In this document: positions 19,266 to 29,288 of the stretch, one piece after another
Layout: each line of letters starts with the position of its first letter
Position numbering within the stretch: position 1 is the first letter of the stretch
Source: an uncultured Alphaproteobacteria bacterium
GTDB taxonomy: Bacteria; Pseudomonadota; Alphaproteobacteria; Rhodobacterales; Rhodobacteraceae
DNA: 64,000 nucleotides
Direction: 5' to 3'
NCBI GenBank assembly: GCA_902530595.1
Contig: CACAAX010000004.1
Span: 18,750 to 82,749 of the forward strand
Made by a program: the position numbers and the translations under genes
Notes under the pieces: generated by a model
The model's input: the letters and a program-made list of their open reading frames with translations, nothing else
Database searches by the model: none
Told to the model about the DNA's origin: nothing

Positions 19266-20774
19266 ATGAGAAAAAATGAAAATAGAGACATACTTTTTAA
19301 GTTTCTTAATTCAAATCACTATCCTGATGTTTTAACAATTCGGGTTATCGCAGAAACCCTAAATAGAAAGTATGATTCGGCCACTATAAAGGTCGCTGAA
19401 CGAGAAATTAACAAAAGCCCAATAAAGTTCGTGCCACTGAACAGTTCCTGCCTCATCGATGAACATGACAGACCAGCAAAGAGTTTGGTTCTCAAACAAC
19501 TGTTGAGTTCAGCACGCAGAAGGCGAAAGCTTGTCTTGTTTGCTCAGATTTTTTCATTAGACAAAGAAGTCCATATTTTGGCATTTAACGATGCTCGCGG
19601 AGGCCGTCGATGGGTGCGACTCGATCCAAGCAGTGACCGTGTAGATGGGCTTCAGGCAGCATTTGAAAAACTCTGTGAATTTGAAAAAAAAGATATCGTG
19701 ATAATTCCCTCAGGAGCTGTAGTCGAGCCATTGCGGCAACTCGTTAAAAAACACCGAAGCCAATGTGTGGCAAGGCTCTCTGTCGGATCGATCACAATAT
19801 CGCTCGAGATTTATTCACACGGACAGGGCGATATTTTGCAAGTTTTTAGATCCGATAAAATCCTGGGCAAAAGGAATAGCGTTACTCACCTTGACAGACT
19901 TGAAGCGGAGGCAATGCACATTTTTCGTGAGGTGATGGCGGATGCAGATAATCCCGTTATGTTGTATTCTATAGGAAAGGACTCGTCCGTTCTGTTGCAC
20001 CTAGCTCGAAAAGCCTTTTATCCAAGCACTCCGCCATTTCCGTTGCTTCACGTTGATACGCAATGGAAGTTCCAAGCGATGTATGACTTCCGCGACCACA
20101 TTGCCCGAGTGTCCGGTATGGATCTCCTTGTACATATCAACCCCGAGGGAGCTGCAAAAAACATCAACCCGTTCGATCATGGATCATCAATTCATACGGA
20201 CATTATGAAAACAGTATCACTTAAGCAGGCTCTTGATCACCACAAGTTTGATGTGGCATTTGGTGGTGCACGGCGAGATGAAGAGAGGAGTCGCGCAAAA
20301 GAACGTATATTTTCCTTTCGGACAGCGACCCATGAATGGGACCCTAAAAATCAGCGCCCAGAATTGTGGAACCTCTATAACGGAAAAAAGAATGTAGATG
20401 AGACTATTCGGGTCTTCCCAATTTCCAATTGGACCGAACTCGATATCTGGCAATATATCTATCGAGAAAAAATCCCGATTGTACCCTTGTATTTTGCAGC
20501 CGAGCGCCCGGTCATCGAACGCGGTGGTATGCTTATTATGATAGATGATGACCGTATTCCTATCCATCCTAGTGAAAAGATCCATCTTAAAAAGATACGT
20601 TTTCGGACGCTTGGTTGCTACCCTCTAACTGGTGCTATTTTATCCGAAGCTGATGACTTGGGAAGTATTATACTTGAGCTTTTAAGTGCTCGAACGAGTG
20701 AGCGCCAAGGCCGTACAATCGATGCCGACGAAAGCGCGTCTATGGAGAAGAAAAAGAAAGAAGGGTATTTTTAA
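19266..20774 (+). CDS. cysD: Sulfate adenylyltransferase small subunit with extra N-terminal domain
   Basis: Residues from about 205 to 502 are a complete CysD, the PP-loop subunit of ATP sulfurylase, which makes adenylyl sulfate from ATP and sulfate. They begin at [17 protein letters not shown], and the ATP loop is LYSIGKDSS (residues 233-241). Landmarks [17 protein letters not shown] and [11 protein letters not shown] follow. The usual length is about 300 residues. Here about 204 residues precede it in the same frame, with no stop and with no Met between residue 1 and the CysD part (next Met is in AMHIF). The extension is basic at 84-88 (ARRRRK), looks alpha/beta, and is not recognised. cysNC overlaps the stop by one base. 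The gene is GC-richer than the polysaccharide genes, a sign of transfer. Confidence 0.9.
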   Translation: MRKNENRDILFKFLNSNHYPDVLTIRVIAETLNRKYDSATIKVAEREINKSPIKFVPLNSSCLIDEHDRPAKSLVLKQLLSSARRRRKLVLFAQIFSLDKEVHILAFNDARGGRRWVRLDPSSDRVDGLQAAFEKLCEFEKKDIVIIPSGAVVEPLRQLVKKHRSQCVARLSVGSITISLEIYSHGQGDILQVFRSDKILGKRNSVTHLDRLEAEAMHIFREVMADADNPVMLYSIGKDSSVLLHLARKAFYPSTPPFPLLHVDTQWKFQAMYDFRDHIARVSGMDLLVHINPEGAAKNINPFDHGSSIHTDIMKTVSLKQALDHHKFDVAFGGARRDEERSRAKERIFSFRTATHEWDPKNQRPELWNLYNGKKNVDETIRVFPISNWTELDIWQYIYREKIPIVPLYFAAERPVIERGGMLIMIDDDRIPIHPSEKIHLKKIRFRTLGCYPLTGAILSEADDLGSIILELLSARTSERQGRTIDADESASMEKKKKEGYF

Positions 20775-22657
20775 TGACTTTTCAATCAACGGCCATTGAG
20801 CGGGTTCATCAATATCTTGAAAAACAGGCCCACCTGGATACGCTCAGGTTTATTACCTGTGGCAGTGTCGATGACGGCAAAAGTACACTGCTAGGTAGGA
20901 TGCTGTTTGAGGCACAGACGATTTTTGAGGATCAGGTCGACTCTCTCCAGAAGGACTCCAAGAAAATGGGGACCCAGGGTGGCGATATTGATTTTGCGCT
21001 CTTGGTCGATGGACTCACCTCCGAGCGTGAACAAGGCATCACCATTGATGTAGCATACCGCTTTTTTGCAACTGACCGTAGAAAGTTCATCGTAGCCGAC
21101 ACACCAGGCCATGAACAATATACACGAAATATGGTGACTGGGGCATCTACCGCTGATGTTGCGGTAATCCTTATCGATGCACGGCAAGGTGTGCTTCCAC
21201 AGACACGGCGGCATTCTATGATCTGCTCAGCCCTAGGGATCAATAAAGTTGTTGTTGCAATTAATAAAATGGATTTGGTCACCTACGCAAGTGATGTGTT
21301 TGACCGCATCCTTTCCGACTACATGAACTTTGCTAATCAATTAGAGTTTTCAGAAGTCACGGCGATTCCGATGTCTGCACTGCGGGGAGATAACATCATC
21401 GAGCACTCTAATGCAATGCAATGGTATCAAGGCCCAACTCTGCTTGGTTTTTTAGAGACCGTTGACACGCGCGCATCAAGGATCAACCACCCACTTCGCT
21501 ATCCAGTTCAATGGGTTAATCGCCCTAACCTCGACTTCCGTGGTTTTTCAGGTACTGTTGAAGCCGGTACAGCCACAGTAGGGCAGGCCATCCGTGTGCT
21601 GCCCTCTGGCGTAAACGCAACTATCAGTGATATCCTGTTATTTGAAGATCATCTGCATTCGGCTGAGTCTGGCCAAGCGGTGACACTGACGCTGGATCAA
21701 GAGATTGATGTCTCACGCGGTGATGTGATCGTGGCGGCGGATGCACCCTGCGAGGTATCTGATCAGTTTCAAGTTAAGCTCGTATGGATGGATCAAGAGC
21801 CCGGTTACCTTGGCCGTAGCGTTTGGCTAAAACTGGGAACTACTCAAGTCAACGCGCGCATTACGGCCATTAAGCACAAAATCAATATCAATACCTTGGA
21901 GCATCTATCTGCGACTGAAATTCAAATGAACGATTTAGCCGTTGTCACTATAAAAACTGATCGACCTATTGCTTTTGATCCTTACAAGGATTGTGTACCA
22001 ATGGGTGCTCTTATTTTTATTAACCGAATGACTAATCGAACAGAAGCCGCAGGCATGATCAATTTTGCTCTGCGTCGCGCGAGTAACGTGCATAGGCAAC
22101 AATTGGATATCGATAAAGCAGCTCGTCGTCAGCTCAATGGGCATACTAGTCGTGTGCTCTGGTTCACGGGACTTTCAGGATCTGGAAAATCCACCATCGC
22201 CAATGCACTTGAAAAAGCATTGCACGAGCGCGGTATCCGGACATACATCTTGGATGGTGATAATGTGCGGCATGGTTTAAATAGTGACCTTGGGTTTACC
22301 GATGCGGATCGAGTTGAAAATATCCGGCGTATTGGTGAGGTGGCCAAGCTCTTGGTTGATGCAGGCATCGTTGTATTGACTGCGTTTATTTCACCATTTA
22401 GAAGCGAGCGCGCAGTGGTTCGGGAACTGTTTGACGATGGAGAATTTACTGAGATTTTTGTTGACACACCACTTGAGGTAGCTGAATTTCGTGACCCAAA
22501 AGGGCTGTATCAAAAAGCAAGACGCGGTGAGATTCCAAACTTTACCGGTATCGACAGTCCTTATGAGGCACCGCTAAAACCTGAATTACGTTTGGAAACA
22601 TCACAAAAATCCGTTCGGCATGCGGTTGATGAAATTTTGAAATTATTGAAGGTTTAA
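20774..22657 (+). CDS. cysNC: Bifunctional sulfate adenylyltransferase large subunit / APS kinase
   Basis: The N-terminal two thirds are CysN, the GTPase that drives ATP sulfurylase: GSVDDGKST near residue 30, [12 protein letters not shown], and NKMDLV are the G1, G3 and G4 motifs. From about residue 455 the APS kinase CysC follows, with P-loop [19 protein letters not shown] and FISPFRSER. Together with CysD it makes PAPS, the sulfate donor. The CysNC fusion is widespread in proteobacteria. ATG shares one base with the cysD stop. One 60-base line of this gene (21481-21540) has 31 G or C, against 16 in a line of the phosphomannomutase gene (25921-25980), so composition differs visibly. PAPS could serve sulfation of the nearby polysaccharide, though no sulfotransferase is seen here. 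Confidence 0.96.
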   Translation: MTFQSTAIERVHQYLEKQAHLDTLRFITCGSVDDGKSTLLGRMLFEAQTIFEDQVDSLQKDSKKMGTQGGDIDFALLVDGLTSEREQGITIDVAYRFFATDRRKFIVADTPGHEQYTRNMVTGASTADVAVILIDARQGVLPQTRRHSMICSALGINKVVVAINKMDLVTYASDVFDRILSDYMNFANQLEFSEVTAIPMSALRGDNIIEHSNAMQWYQGPTLLGFLETVDTRASRINHPLRYPVQWVNRPNLDFRGFSGTVEAGTATVGQAIRVLPSGVNATISDILLFEDHLHSAESGQAVTLTLDQEIDVSRGDVIVAADAPCEVSDQFQVKLVWMDQEPGYLGRSVWLKLGTTQVNARITAIKHKININTLEHLSATEIQMNDLAVVTIKTDRPIAFDPYKDCVPMGALIFINRMTNRTEAAGMINFALRRASNVHRQQLDIDKAARRQLNGHTSRVLWFTGLSGSGKSTIANALEKALHERGIRTYILDGDNVRHGLNSDLGFTDADRVENIRRIGEVAKLLVDAGIVVLTAFISPFRSERAVVRELFDDGEFTEIFVDTPLEVAEFRDPKGLYQKARRGEIPNFTGIDSPYEAPLKPELRLETSQKSVRHAVDEILKLLKV

Positions 22658-23145
22658 TGAAACAGGCGATACAATTACTAAATGCCCATGCAACAAATTT
22701 CTATTACAAACCTTTTAAAATACTTAATTTTCGTGGTTATAAGCTACTGGTATAAAAATGGATAAATGTTAACCAGTTTTATTGCTAATCCATGCGTCGG
22801 GGTTCGATTTCCACTTCCTCTAACACTAAATTCAAGACGTAAGTTTTGTCGTTCTTATACGATATTTCAACGGGCTCTCAGAGGTTTTCAGGTTGTAAGT
22901 TTCTAACACAAAAAACATATTCACTGGTCACAAAGCTGTAAAAACTATATGGCAAGAAAAAAATAGCACTTACATCGAATAATTCTAAAATAAGGAAAAT
23001 ATGCTAACAACGACGCAAGTCTAAACAATCAAAACAAAGATCAACAGAAAGTCCGTTTACTAATTACCACTTCTTTCAAAGGATTTCCATGAACACATAA
23101 AATGTACTGCTTATCATCCTTTAAAGATTTAGTGAACAATTGCCA
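22658..23145. other. Intergenic stretch with a tRNA-like remnant
   Basis: These 488 bases between cysNC and the convergent nusG-like gene contain no gene that I can support. At 22786-22825 there is a 40-base segment resembling the 3' half of tRNA-Met, listed separately. Confidence 0.55.
22786..22825 (+). repeat. Degenerate tRNA 3'-half, possible old att site
   Basis: Aligned by eye with 14226-14266 of tRNA-Met, about 31 of 41 positions agree with one gap. Shared blocks are TAATCC, GTCGG and GGTTC, and it also ends in a CTA-x-CA. No 5' half is present. It could mark the far end of an element once inserted at tRNA-Met and carrying cysD-cysNC. Another tRNA as source is possible. Confidence 0.4.
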
Positions 23146-23643
23146 TTAATTTAAAAGCTTTATTCGTTTTGATGACACCTGTACTCTTGTAACCTGGCCC
23201 ATTATGTCCATTAACATCCAAATTCTCCGATTGCTGTCGATAGACTCTACTGTAGCAATAAAATTTGCAAAAGCTCCAGAGTGAATCTCAACTGAGTCCC
23301 CTTGTTGAAGTACTTCTGGGGGAAGTAGCTTCCCAAAACTATCACAACGAGATATCAGACCAGACACCACCTCAGTGGGCACCTTTTTTGGTTTGCCGTC
23401 TTGACATATTAAACGTGCTACGCCTAAAGTGCTATTTATCATGTGCCATGGTGCTCGATCTACTCTAATACTTACGAACATATATCCAGGAAAGAGTGGT
23501 TTGATACTTGTTGAAAACTTGGATCCGTTCTTGCCAGTAAAATCTTGCAATGGCAAAAAGGTTTTAAATCCTTGTTGATTTAAATTGCGTACGGCAATAC
23601 GGTGAGAGTTTCTCTTCAATTGAATGAGATACCAATTACTCAT
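23146..23643 (-). CDS. NusG/RfaH-like transcription antiterminator
   Basis: A 165-residue NusG paralogue. The NGN domain is recognised from NWYLIQLKRNSHRIAVRNL at the start and LFPGYMFVSI near residue 50-60, and the C-terminal KOW motif lies around QGDSVEIHSGAFANFIATV (residues about 115-135). Specialised NusG proteins of this length bind RNA polymerase at operon-specific elements and suppress pausing and Rho termination across long surface-polysaccharide operons. It is encoded divergently from the 34-kb rightward locus, and an ops-like sequence lies in the leader of that locus (23945-23962). It is too short and too isolated (no secE or rplK) to be the housekeeping NusG. RfaH-like function is inferred. 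Confidence 0.88.
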   Translation of the reverse strand: MSNWYLIQLKRNSHRIAVRNLNQQGFKTFLPLQDFTGKNGSKFSTSIKPLFPGYMFVSIRVDRAPWHMINSTLGVARLICQDGKPKKVPTEVVSGLISRCDSFGKLLPPEVLQQGDSVEIHSGAFANFIATVESIDSNRRIWMLMDIMGQVTRVQVSSKRIKLLN

Positions 23644-23965
23644 TATTCTATCAAGTGAAAATCTTCACGCTCATAATTGAACTTGTTACTAGAAATTAAC
23701 ACTGGTGTAAAGCAAAAACCCTTAGGGATCGTGATAAAACGACTTTTTATCTAAATCAAAGTTATTCAAATAAAACACAAATTTAAGCTCATTTAATTAA
23801 TTATATCGACCAGAAACTAATGCATTAAAGTTTTTTTTTGCATTGCAAATAATATTTTATGTGGTACCACTCAAAATTGAACAGCTATGTTTCGAATTGA
23901 AATTATTATTGTTTATTTTTTACCAGAGCATAACACTAAGTTGAAGCCCTGTGCGGTAGCTTTGG
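23644..23965. promoter_or_regulatory. Divergent promoter region of the polysaccharide locus
   Basis: These 322 AT-rich bases lie between the nusG-like gene and the first gene of the rightward locus and must carry the promoters of both. I see no convincing -35/-10 pair. The ops-like element at its right end is listed separately. Confidence 0.5.
23945..23962 (+). promoter_or_regulatory. ops/JUMPstart-like element
   Basis: The sequence AAGCCCTGTGCGGTAGCT lies 15 bases before the first ATG of the locus. It keeps AAGCC and GCGGTAGC of the enterobacterial JUMPstart/ops element, where RfaH is recruited to paused polymerase. Place, orientation and the neighbouring nusG-like gene all fit. The match is short, and binding is inferred. 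Confidence 0.55.
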
Positions 23966-23977
23966 TTGGATGTTAGT

Positions 23978-24352
23978 ATGGCTAGTCGTCGATCAGAGCA
24001 ACAGTCCGAAATTAAATTAAAGGTCATGCGCCTTATTTCAGAGATACCCGAAATGTCTTCCCGGCAAGTCGCTGATGCTGTCGGCATATCTAATGGTTCT
24101 GCTTATTATGTTTTAACCGCGCTTGTTGAGAAAGGTCTTGTAAAACTTGAAAACTTTAAAAAGAACCCAAAAAAGGGTCGTTACGCATATCTTTTAACCC
24201 CAAAAGGTATTCGCGAAAAATCGATTTTAACCCATAATTTTATAGAGCGAAAACGGGAAGAGTATGAGAATTTAAAAAAAGAGATTGAAGCTCTAGAAGA
24301 AGAGGCTGGACTTGATAGAAAATATAGCCTAAAAACTGGTAAGGAGAGATAA
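23978..24352 (+). CDS. MarR-family EPS-associated regulator
   Basis: A winged-helix protein of about 124 residues. The recognition region is MSSRQVADAVGISNGSAYYVLTALVEKG, followed by a wing with KKGRYAYLLTPKGI, and a C-terminal coiled helix rich in Glu and Lys. This order matches the MarR-type regulators that sit at the head of exopolysaccharide loci (TIGR04176). ATG at 23978 is preferred to the TTG at 23966 because the family begins close to the SRRSEQQ segment. It is the first gene of the rightward locus, just after the ops-like element, and probably regulates it. The ligand is unknown. Confidence 0.85.
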   Translation: MASRRSEQQSEIKLKVMRLISEIPEMSSRQVADAVGISNGSAYYVLTALVEKGLVKLENFKKNPKKGRYAYLLTPKGIREKSILTHNFIERKREEYENLKKEIEALEEEAGLDRKYSLKTGKER

Positions 24353-24622
24353 CAAGCAGTCTAAAGAAATTAAACCTTATAAAAACAGTAAGATGATTGG
24401 CAGTTAAAGATTAATCGACTACATGTTATTATAAGTGAAAGCTCTTGACTATCAGGCTAAAAAATCTTCAAACACATAAGCTGTGGCCTTCAAAAGCATC
24501 CGACGATGTATTGTTTCACGCAAGTTAAAAAGTATTAGCCAAATATAAAAATTAAGCAATGATCTTTGAATGTCGACTAATAATTCAACAAATAAAACCG
24601 TCCTAGTAATTTTTTCGTCAAT

Positions 24623-25444
24623 ATGAAAATAAAGAAAGCAGTATTCCCTGTAGCCGGGTTTGGGACAAGATTTTTACCAGCTACTAAAGCTATGCCCAAA
24701 GAGTTATTACCTATAGTTGACAAACCTTTAATCCAATATGCTGCTGAAGAGGCTATTAAAGCTGGAATTGATACTTTAATATTTGTTACCGGACGCAATA
24801 AGCGTGCTATTGAAGATCATTTTGACTCAAATAACGAACTAGAGGCGGCACTCCGAACAGCTGGAAAAAATGACAAAGCAGATATGGTACGCAATATAAT
24901 ACCAGCAGGCATTCAATGTATTTTTGTACGCCAATCTGAACAATTGGGGTTAGGTCATGCCGTTTTGTGTGCGGAACGCGCAGTCGGCAATGAACCATTT
25001 GCAGTTTTATTAGCAGATGATTTCATAACAGATTGTAAAAAAAGTGTAACCTCTTCTCTCGTAGATGCATTTTGCAAATCTGGTAAATCGCAACTTTCAA
25101 TCATGAAAGTAGATGGTCCGGAAATTTCGAAATATGGAGTAGTTGTTCAATCTAAACCTGGGGGAAATATTTCCGGCTTAGTGGAGAAACCGAGGTACAG
25201 AGATGCTCCATCAAATCTTGCCTCAATTGGTCGTTACGTGTTAACACCAGACATTTTTGATATACTAAGAAAAATACCCAAAGGTTCAGAAAATGAGATC
25301 CAATTGGTAGACGCGATTAACTTTCAGGCGCAAAAGGAAGCAGTAGATACCGTTATTCTTGAAGGAACTCGGTTTGATTGTGGCTCAATTCACGGCTTTG
25401 TTTCTGCGATTGCTCATGAATACAAAAAGATAGTTGATAAATAA
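24623..25444 (+). CDS. galU: UTP-glucose-1-phosphate uridylyltransferase
   Basis: GalU makes UDP-glucose from UTP and glucose-1-phosphate in the cytoplasm. The nucleotide-binding start VFPVAGFGTRFLPATKAMPK and the following DKPLIQYAAEEA are those of GalU. FAVLLADDFI carries the metal-binding Asp, and VEKPR and RYVLTPDIF are also typical. Length, 273 residues, is slightly short but complete. About 270 bases without a gene precede it. The phosphomannomutase-like gene begins within its last codons. UDP-glucose feeds the ugd gene further along. Confidence 0.95.
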   Translation: MKIKKAVFPVAGFGTRFLPATKAMPKELLPIVDKPLIQYAAEEAIKAGIDTLIFVTGRNKRAIEDHFDSNNELEAALRTAGKNDKADMVRNIIPAGIQCIFVRQSEQLGLGHAVLCAERAVGNEPFAVLLADDFITDCKKSVTSSLVDAFCKSGKSQLSIMKVDGPEISKYGVVVQSKPGGNISGLVEKPRYRDAPSNLASIGRYVLTPDIFDILRKIPKGSENEIQLVDAINFQAQKEAVDTVILEGTRFDCGSIHGFVSAIAHEYKKIVDK

Positions 25445-26837
25445 ATTGTCGAATTTAATTAAAGAGCTTTCGTGTTTTAAGACCTACGACATTAGAGGTG
25501 AGGTTGATGTCAACATAAATGAAGAGATTGTATATCGTGTAGGTAGAGCATTAAGTCAACATTTTTCAGCAAAATTAGTTATAGTTGGCTATGATGCTCG
25601 TGAAACTAGTTCTATCTTTGCCACCGCAGTAGCAAAGGGGATACAAGACTTTGGATCCGATGTCATAAATATTGGTCTTGCTGGCACTGAGGAAATGTAC
25701 TGGGCTGTAAGTGAGTTTGGTGCATGCGCTGGGATTGAGATTACAGCATCTCACAACCCAATTAATTATAATGGGATGAAATTTGTTAAATCAAAATCGC
25801 AACCGCTGGATGAAGAAACTGATTTCAAGGTTATTAAAAAACTTGCAGAAAAAGCAGTTTTTTCATCGCCAAGCTACCCTGGCACGATAATTGATCGATC
25901 TTTTGAAGCACGAAAAGCTTATGTGAATCGAGTATTAAGTTTTATAGATATTGAAAAATTAAACCCTCTTAAGATCGTAGTTAATTCTGGAAACGGAGCC
26001 GCTGGTCCAACTTTTGACGCAGTAGCAAAAAAGTTAGCGGACGCAAACGCCCCTCTCGAATTTATTCGAATAAACCATAACCCTGATCATACATTTCCAA
26101 ATGGTATCCCTAACCCTCTTTTAACAAAAAATCATTATGCTACTGCTAAAGTTGTGAAAGAAATGGGCGCTGATTTTGGAGTCGCATTTGATGGAGATTT
26201 TGACCGTTGCTTCTTTTTTGATGAGAATGGAATTTTTGTTCAAGGAGAATACATAGTGGGCCTTTTTGCAGCCATATTTTTAGAAAAAGAACCTGGCGCA
26301 ACTATAGTACATGATCCACGCGTGATCTGGAACACGCAAAGCATTGTTACAAGTAAAGGTGGTATAGCTGTACAATCGAAAACTGGCCATGCGTTTATAA
26401 AGCAAACGATGCGCACGCACGAGGCGATATACGGTGGTGAAATGTCCGCGCATCACTATTTCCGTGACTTCGCCTTTTGCGACAGTGGTATGATCCCTTG
26501 GTTGTTGATCGCAGAATTGATATCTAAATCAGGGCGATCACTAGCGGATTGGGTAAAGGATAGCTTCGTGGCATTCCCTAGTTCCGGTGAAAATAATTTC
26601 CGAGTTAAAGATATTAACAGATCAATCTCACGTGTTTTAGAAACCTATCGTGCAGACGCTATTTCATTAGATGATACAGATGGTTTGAGCTTGACCTTTA
26701 AAGATTGGCGATTCAACTTGCGTAGTTCAAATACTGAGCCACTGGTAAGATTGAACATTGAAAGCCGCGGTAATTCTTCAAAGCTAAATGGTAGAGTAAC
26801 TGATATTGCAAACATACTTTGCGGAACTCATGTTTGA
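25434..26837 (+). CDS. manB: Phosphomannomutase/phosphoglucomutase
   Basis: This alpha-D-phosphohexomutase interconverts hexose-6- and hexose-1-phosphates. The phosphoserine loop is ITASHNPINYNGMK, the metal loop is DGDFDRC, the sugar loop is GGEMSAHHYF, and the C-terminal phosphate loop is LRSSNTEPLVR. At 467 residues it has the size of bacterial CpsG/ManB enzymes. It probably supplies mannose-1-phosphate to the ManC at 35.7 kb, and possibly glucose-1-phosphate to GalU. The start is taken as TTG at 25434, overlapping galU by 11 bases; a second TTG at 25446 is an alternative. About 140 bases separate it from ugd. Confidence 0.93.
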   Translation: MINKLSNLIKELSCFKTYDIRGEVDVNINEEIVYRVGRALSQHFSAKLVIVGYDARETSSIFATAVAKGIQDFGSDVINIGLAGTEEMYWAVSEFGACAGIEITASHNPINYNGMKFVKSKSQPLDEETDFKVIKKLAEKAVFSSPSYPGTIIDRSFEARKAYVNRVLSFIDIEKLNPLKIVVNSGNGAAGPTFDAVAKKLADANAPLEFIRINHNPDHTFPNGIPNPLLTKNHYATAKVVKEMGADFGVAFDGDFDRCFFFDENGIFVQGEYIVGLFAAIFLEKEPGATIVHDPRVIWNTQSIVTSKGGIAVQSKTGHAFIKQTMRTHEAIYGGEMSAHHYFRDFAFCDSGMIPWLLIAELISKSGRSLADWVKDSFVAFPSSGENNFRVKDINRSISRVLETYRADAISLDDTDGLSLTFKDWRFNLRSSNTEPLVRLNIESRGNSSKLNGRVTDIANILCGTHV

Positions 26838-26980
26838 GACATAAATAAAAAGGTTATTATATTTCAAAGCAAAGTATAATAATCAATGACATCAAAAAAT
26901 AAACTATCCGTTCAGACAGTTGAATGTTCCAAGAGGGTGAACCTAATTTTTTTGTTACTGCGAAAAAGGCAGATTAGTAC

Positions 26981-28147
26981 ATGAAAATTGTTGTTGTAGG
27001 CTTGGGATATGTTGGGCTTTCAAATGCAGTATTGTTAGCGCAGAATAATGAAGTCATCGGCGTTGATATTTCGAAGGATCGCGTAAATAAGCTTAATTCA
27101 CGTCAATCTCCAATAATTGATGCCGAGATTTCAGAGTACTTGGCTGAGAAAGATTTGAACTTGCTTGCTGATACTGACTTGAAAGCTTCGATTAAAGATG
27201 CAGATTATGTAATTATTGCAACTCCAACGAGTTACAATGATCAAACTAATTTCTTTGATACTTCTTCGGTTGAGTCGGTAATTGCGGAGGTAATTGAAAA
27301 CGAGCCAAACACCTGTATTGTTGTAAAATCTACAATACCCGTTGGTTTTACTAATTACGTAACAAAACTCTTTAGCACCAATGCGGTGATTTTTTCACCA
27401 GAATTTCTGAGAGAAGGACGAGCACTATACGACAACTTATACCCTAGTCGTATTGTTGTGGGTGAAAAATCACAGCGCGCAAAAATTTTTTCGGAATTAT
27501 TGGCGCAGGGTGCATTGAAGAAGAATATTGATCTTTTGTATACTGATGCCCGCGAAGCTGAGGCAATTAAGCTGTTTTCCAACACTTATCTAGCGATGCG
27601 GGTCGCGTTTTTTAATGAATTGGATAGTTACGCATTAGACGGAAAAATGAACAGTCGAGAAATAATCGATGGAGTATGTCATGATCCTCGTATCGGTAAG
27701 CACTACAACAACCCTTCCTTTGGATATGGAGGCTACTGCTTGCCAAAAGACACCAAACAACTTCTCGCTAATTATGTTCATGTGCCACAAAATCTCATCA
27801 GAGCTGTGGTTGATGCCAATTCGACACGCAAGGATTTCTTAGCAGATGTGATCATCAGAAAACAGCCCAAAATTGTGGGTGTCTATCGTCTTGTAATGAA
27901 AGAAGGAAGCAGTAATTTCCGAAATAGTTCAATCCAGGGAATTATGAAGCGCCTAAAGGCCAAGGGTATCGAAGTTGTAGTATACGAACCCGAGTTGAAG
28001 AGGACCAACTTTTTTAACTCACGCGTTGAGACTGACCTTTCTACCTTTAAGGAAAAAATGGATATCATTTTAGCAAACCGGATGGCTGCTGAGCTGGCAG
28101 ACATCCAAGAAAAAGTTTTCACCAGAGATTTATTTGGAGCTGATTAA
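26981..28147 (+). CDS. ugd: UDP-glucose 6-dehydrogenase
   Basis: It oxidises UDP-glucose to UDP-glucuronate with two NAD+. The Rossmann start is [25 protein letters not shown]-like KSTIPVG follows, and the catalytic Cys lies in [10 protein letters not shown]. At 388 residues it belongs to the short Ugd class like that of E. coli K-12. The next gene, a UDP-glucuronate epimerase, begins two bases after its stop, so product and substrate are directly linked. A separate TviB-type dehydrogenase lies at 37.2 kb and handles another sugar. Confidence 0.95.
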   Translation: MKIVVVGLGYVGLSNAVLLAQNNEVIGVDISKDRVNKLNSRQSPIIDAEISEYLAEKDLNLLADTDLKASIKDADYVIIATPTSYNDQTNFFDTSSVESVIAEVIENEPNTCIVVKSTIPVGFTNYVTKLFSTNAVIFSPEFLREGRALYDNLYPSRIVVGEKSQRAKIFSELLAQGALKKNIDLLYTDAREAEAIKLFSNTYLAMRVAFFNELDSYALDGKMNSREIIDGVCHDPRIGKHYNNPSFGYGGYCLPKDTKQLLANYVHVPQNLIRAVVDANSTRKDFLADVIIRKQPKIVGVYRLVMKEGSSNFRNSSIQGIMKRLKAKGIEVVVYEPELKRTNFFNSRVETDLSTFKEKMDIILANRMAAELADIQEKVFTRDLFGAD

Positions 28148-28149
28148 AT

Positions 28150-29181
28150 ATGAAAGATAAAAAACAAAAGACTGCCCTTGTGACAGGTGCAGCGGGTTTC
28201 ATCGGCTTTCACATATCGAGGAAGCTACTTGATGAAGGCTGGCGGATTGTTGGTCTAGACTGTATGTCTGATTATTACGATATATCGTTGAAAGAAGAAC
28301 GTGAGCGTATATTGATGCAAAATAAATCATACCAATCGGTCCATGAAAAAGTTGAAACTAAGGGCATATTGATGGATTTATTTAAAGGGGAGAACCCTGA
28401 TGTTGTGATTCACTTAGCAGCCCAAGCGGGAGTGAGGTATTCAAGTGAAAATCCTCGTGCATATCTTGAAGCTAATATCCAAGGAACCTTTGAACTTTTA
28501 GAAGCGGCGCGTGCGTACCCCCCTGGACATATGCTGCTTGCTTCGACCTCTTCCGTATATGGTGCAAATGAGGACATACCCTATAATGAAAGTGACAAAG
28601 CTGATCATCCGGTTTCATTTTACGCTGCAACTAAAAAGTCTACAGAAAACATGGCGCATAGCTATTCGCACTTATTCAATCTACCTATTACGATTTTTCG
28701 CTTCTTCACAGTATACGGACCATGGAGTCGCCCAGATATGGCTCCATTTAAGTTCACAAAGGCTATTTTCGATAATGACCACATAGATGTTTACAATTAT
28801 GGCGATATGAGCCGTGATTTCACATATATTGACGATCTTGTGAATGGTATCCGTTTATTAATGGATGTAATCCCCGTGGCCTCTAGCACTGAAGAAGGCA
28901 ATTTAACTGTAGCGGATAGCAAATCTCTAGTCGCCTCTTACAGGATAGTTAATATTGGCAACTCTAAACCTGAAAAACTTTTGGATTTTATAGAAGCGAT
29001 TGAAAAAGCCATCGGAAGAAAAGCAGCAAGAAATCTACTACCAAAACAACCAGGAGATGTTCTCGCTACTTGGGCAGATACTTCTTTATTAGAACACCTC
29101 ACAGGATATAAGCCTATGACCAATCTATCGGAAGGGACTGAAAAATTCGTAAGTTGGTATCGTGGTTACTACAATGTTTGA
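28150..29181 (+). CDS. UDP-glucuronate 4-epimerase
   Basis: A short-chain dehydrogenase of 343 residues with NAD motif GAAGFIGFH at residues 14-22. The insertion SDYYDISLKEERERIL and the stretch HLAAQAGVRYSSENP are characteristic of UDP-glucuronate epimerases, as are FFTVYGPWSRPDMAPF and the catalytic YAATK. It should convert UDP-glucuronate to UDP-galacturonate. It sits two bases after ugd, which makes its substrate. Confidence in the sugar is good but not absolute, since 4-epimerases of this group differ little. Confidence 0.92.
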   Translation: MKDKKQKTALVTGAAGFIGFHISRKLLDEGWRIVGLDCMSDYYDISLKEERERILMQNKSYQSVHEKVETKGILMDLFKGENPDVVIHLAAQAGVRYSSENPRAYLEANIQGTFELLEAARAYPPGHMLLASTSSVYGANEDIPYNESDKADHPVSFYAATKKSTENMAHSYSHLFNLPITIFRFFTVYGPWSRPDMAPFKFTKAIFDNDHIDVYNYGDMSRDFTYIDDLVNGIRLLMDVIPVASSTEEGNLTVADSKSLVASYRIVNIGNSKPEKLLDFIEAIEKAIGRKAARNLLPKQPGDVLATWADTSLLEHLTGYKPMTNLSEGTEKFVSWYRGYYNV

Positions 29182-29288
29182 ATAAAAAAATGTACGTTAT
29201 GTCCATATGCTCAACTCTGCCCGAATGTGAGTATTATGGGTAGGTGGGTGAGAGTTTTTGGACGCCCGCCAAAAGAAGATTTGATTAA

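Noticed and set aside
26854..26882. Inverted repeat TTATTATA-N13-TATAATAA before ugd
   Set aside because: It is made only of A and T in very AT-rich DNA, so chance is a sufficient explanation; there is no other sign of an operator.
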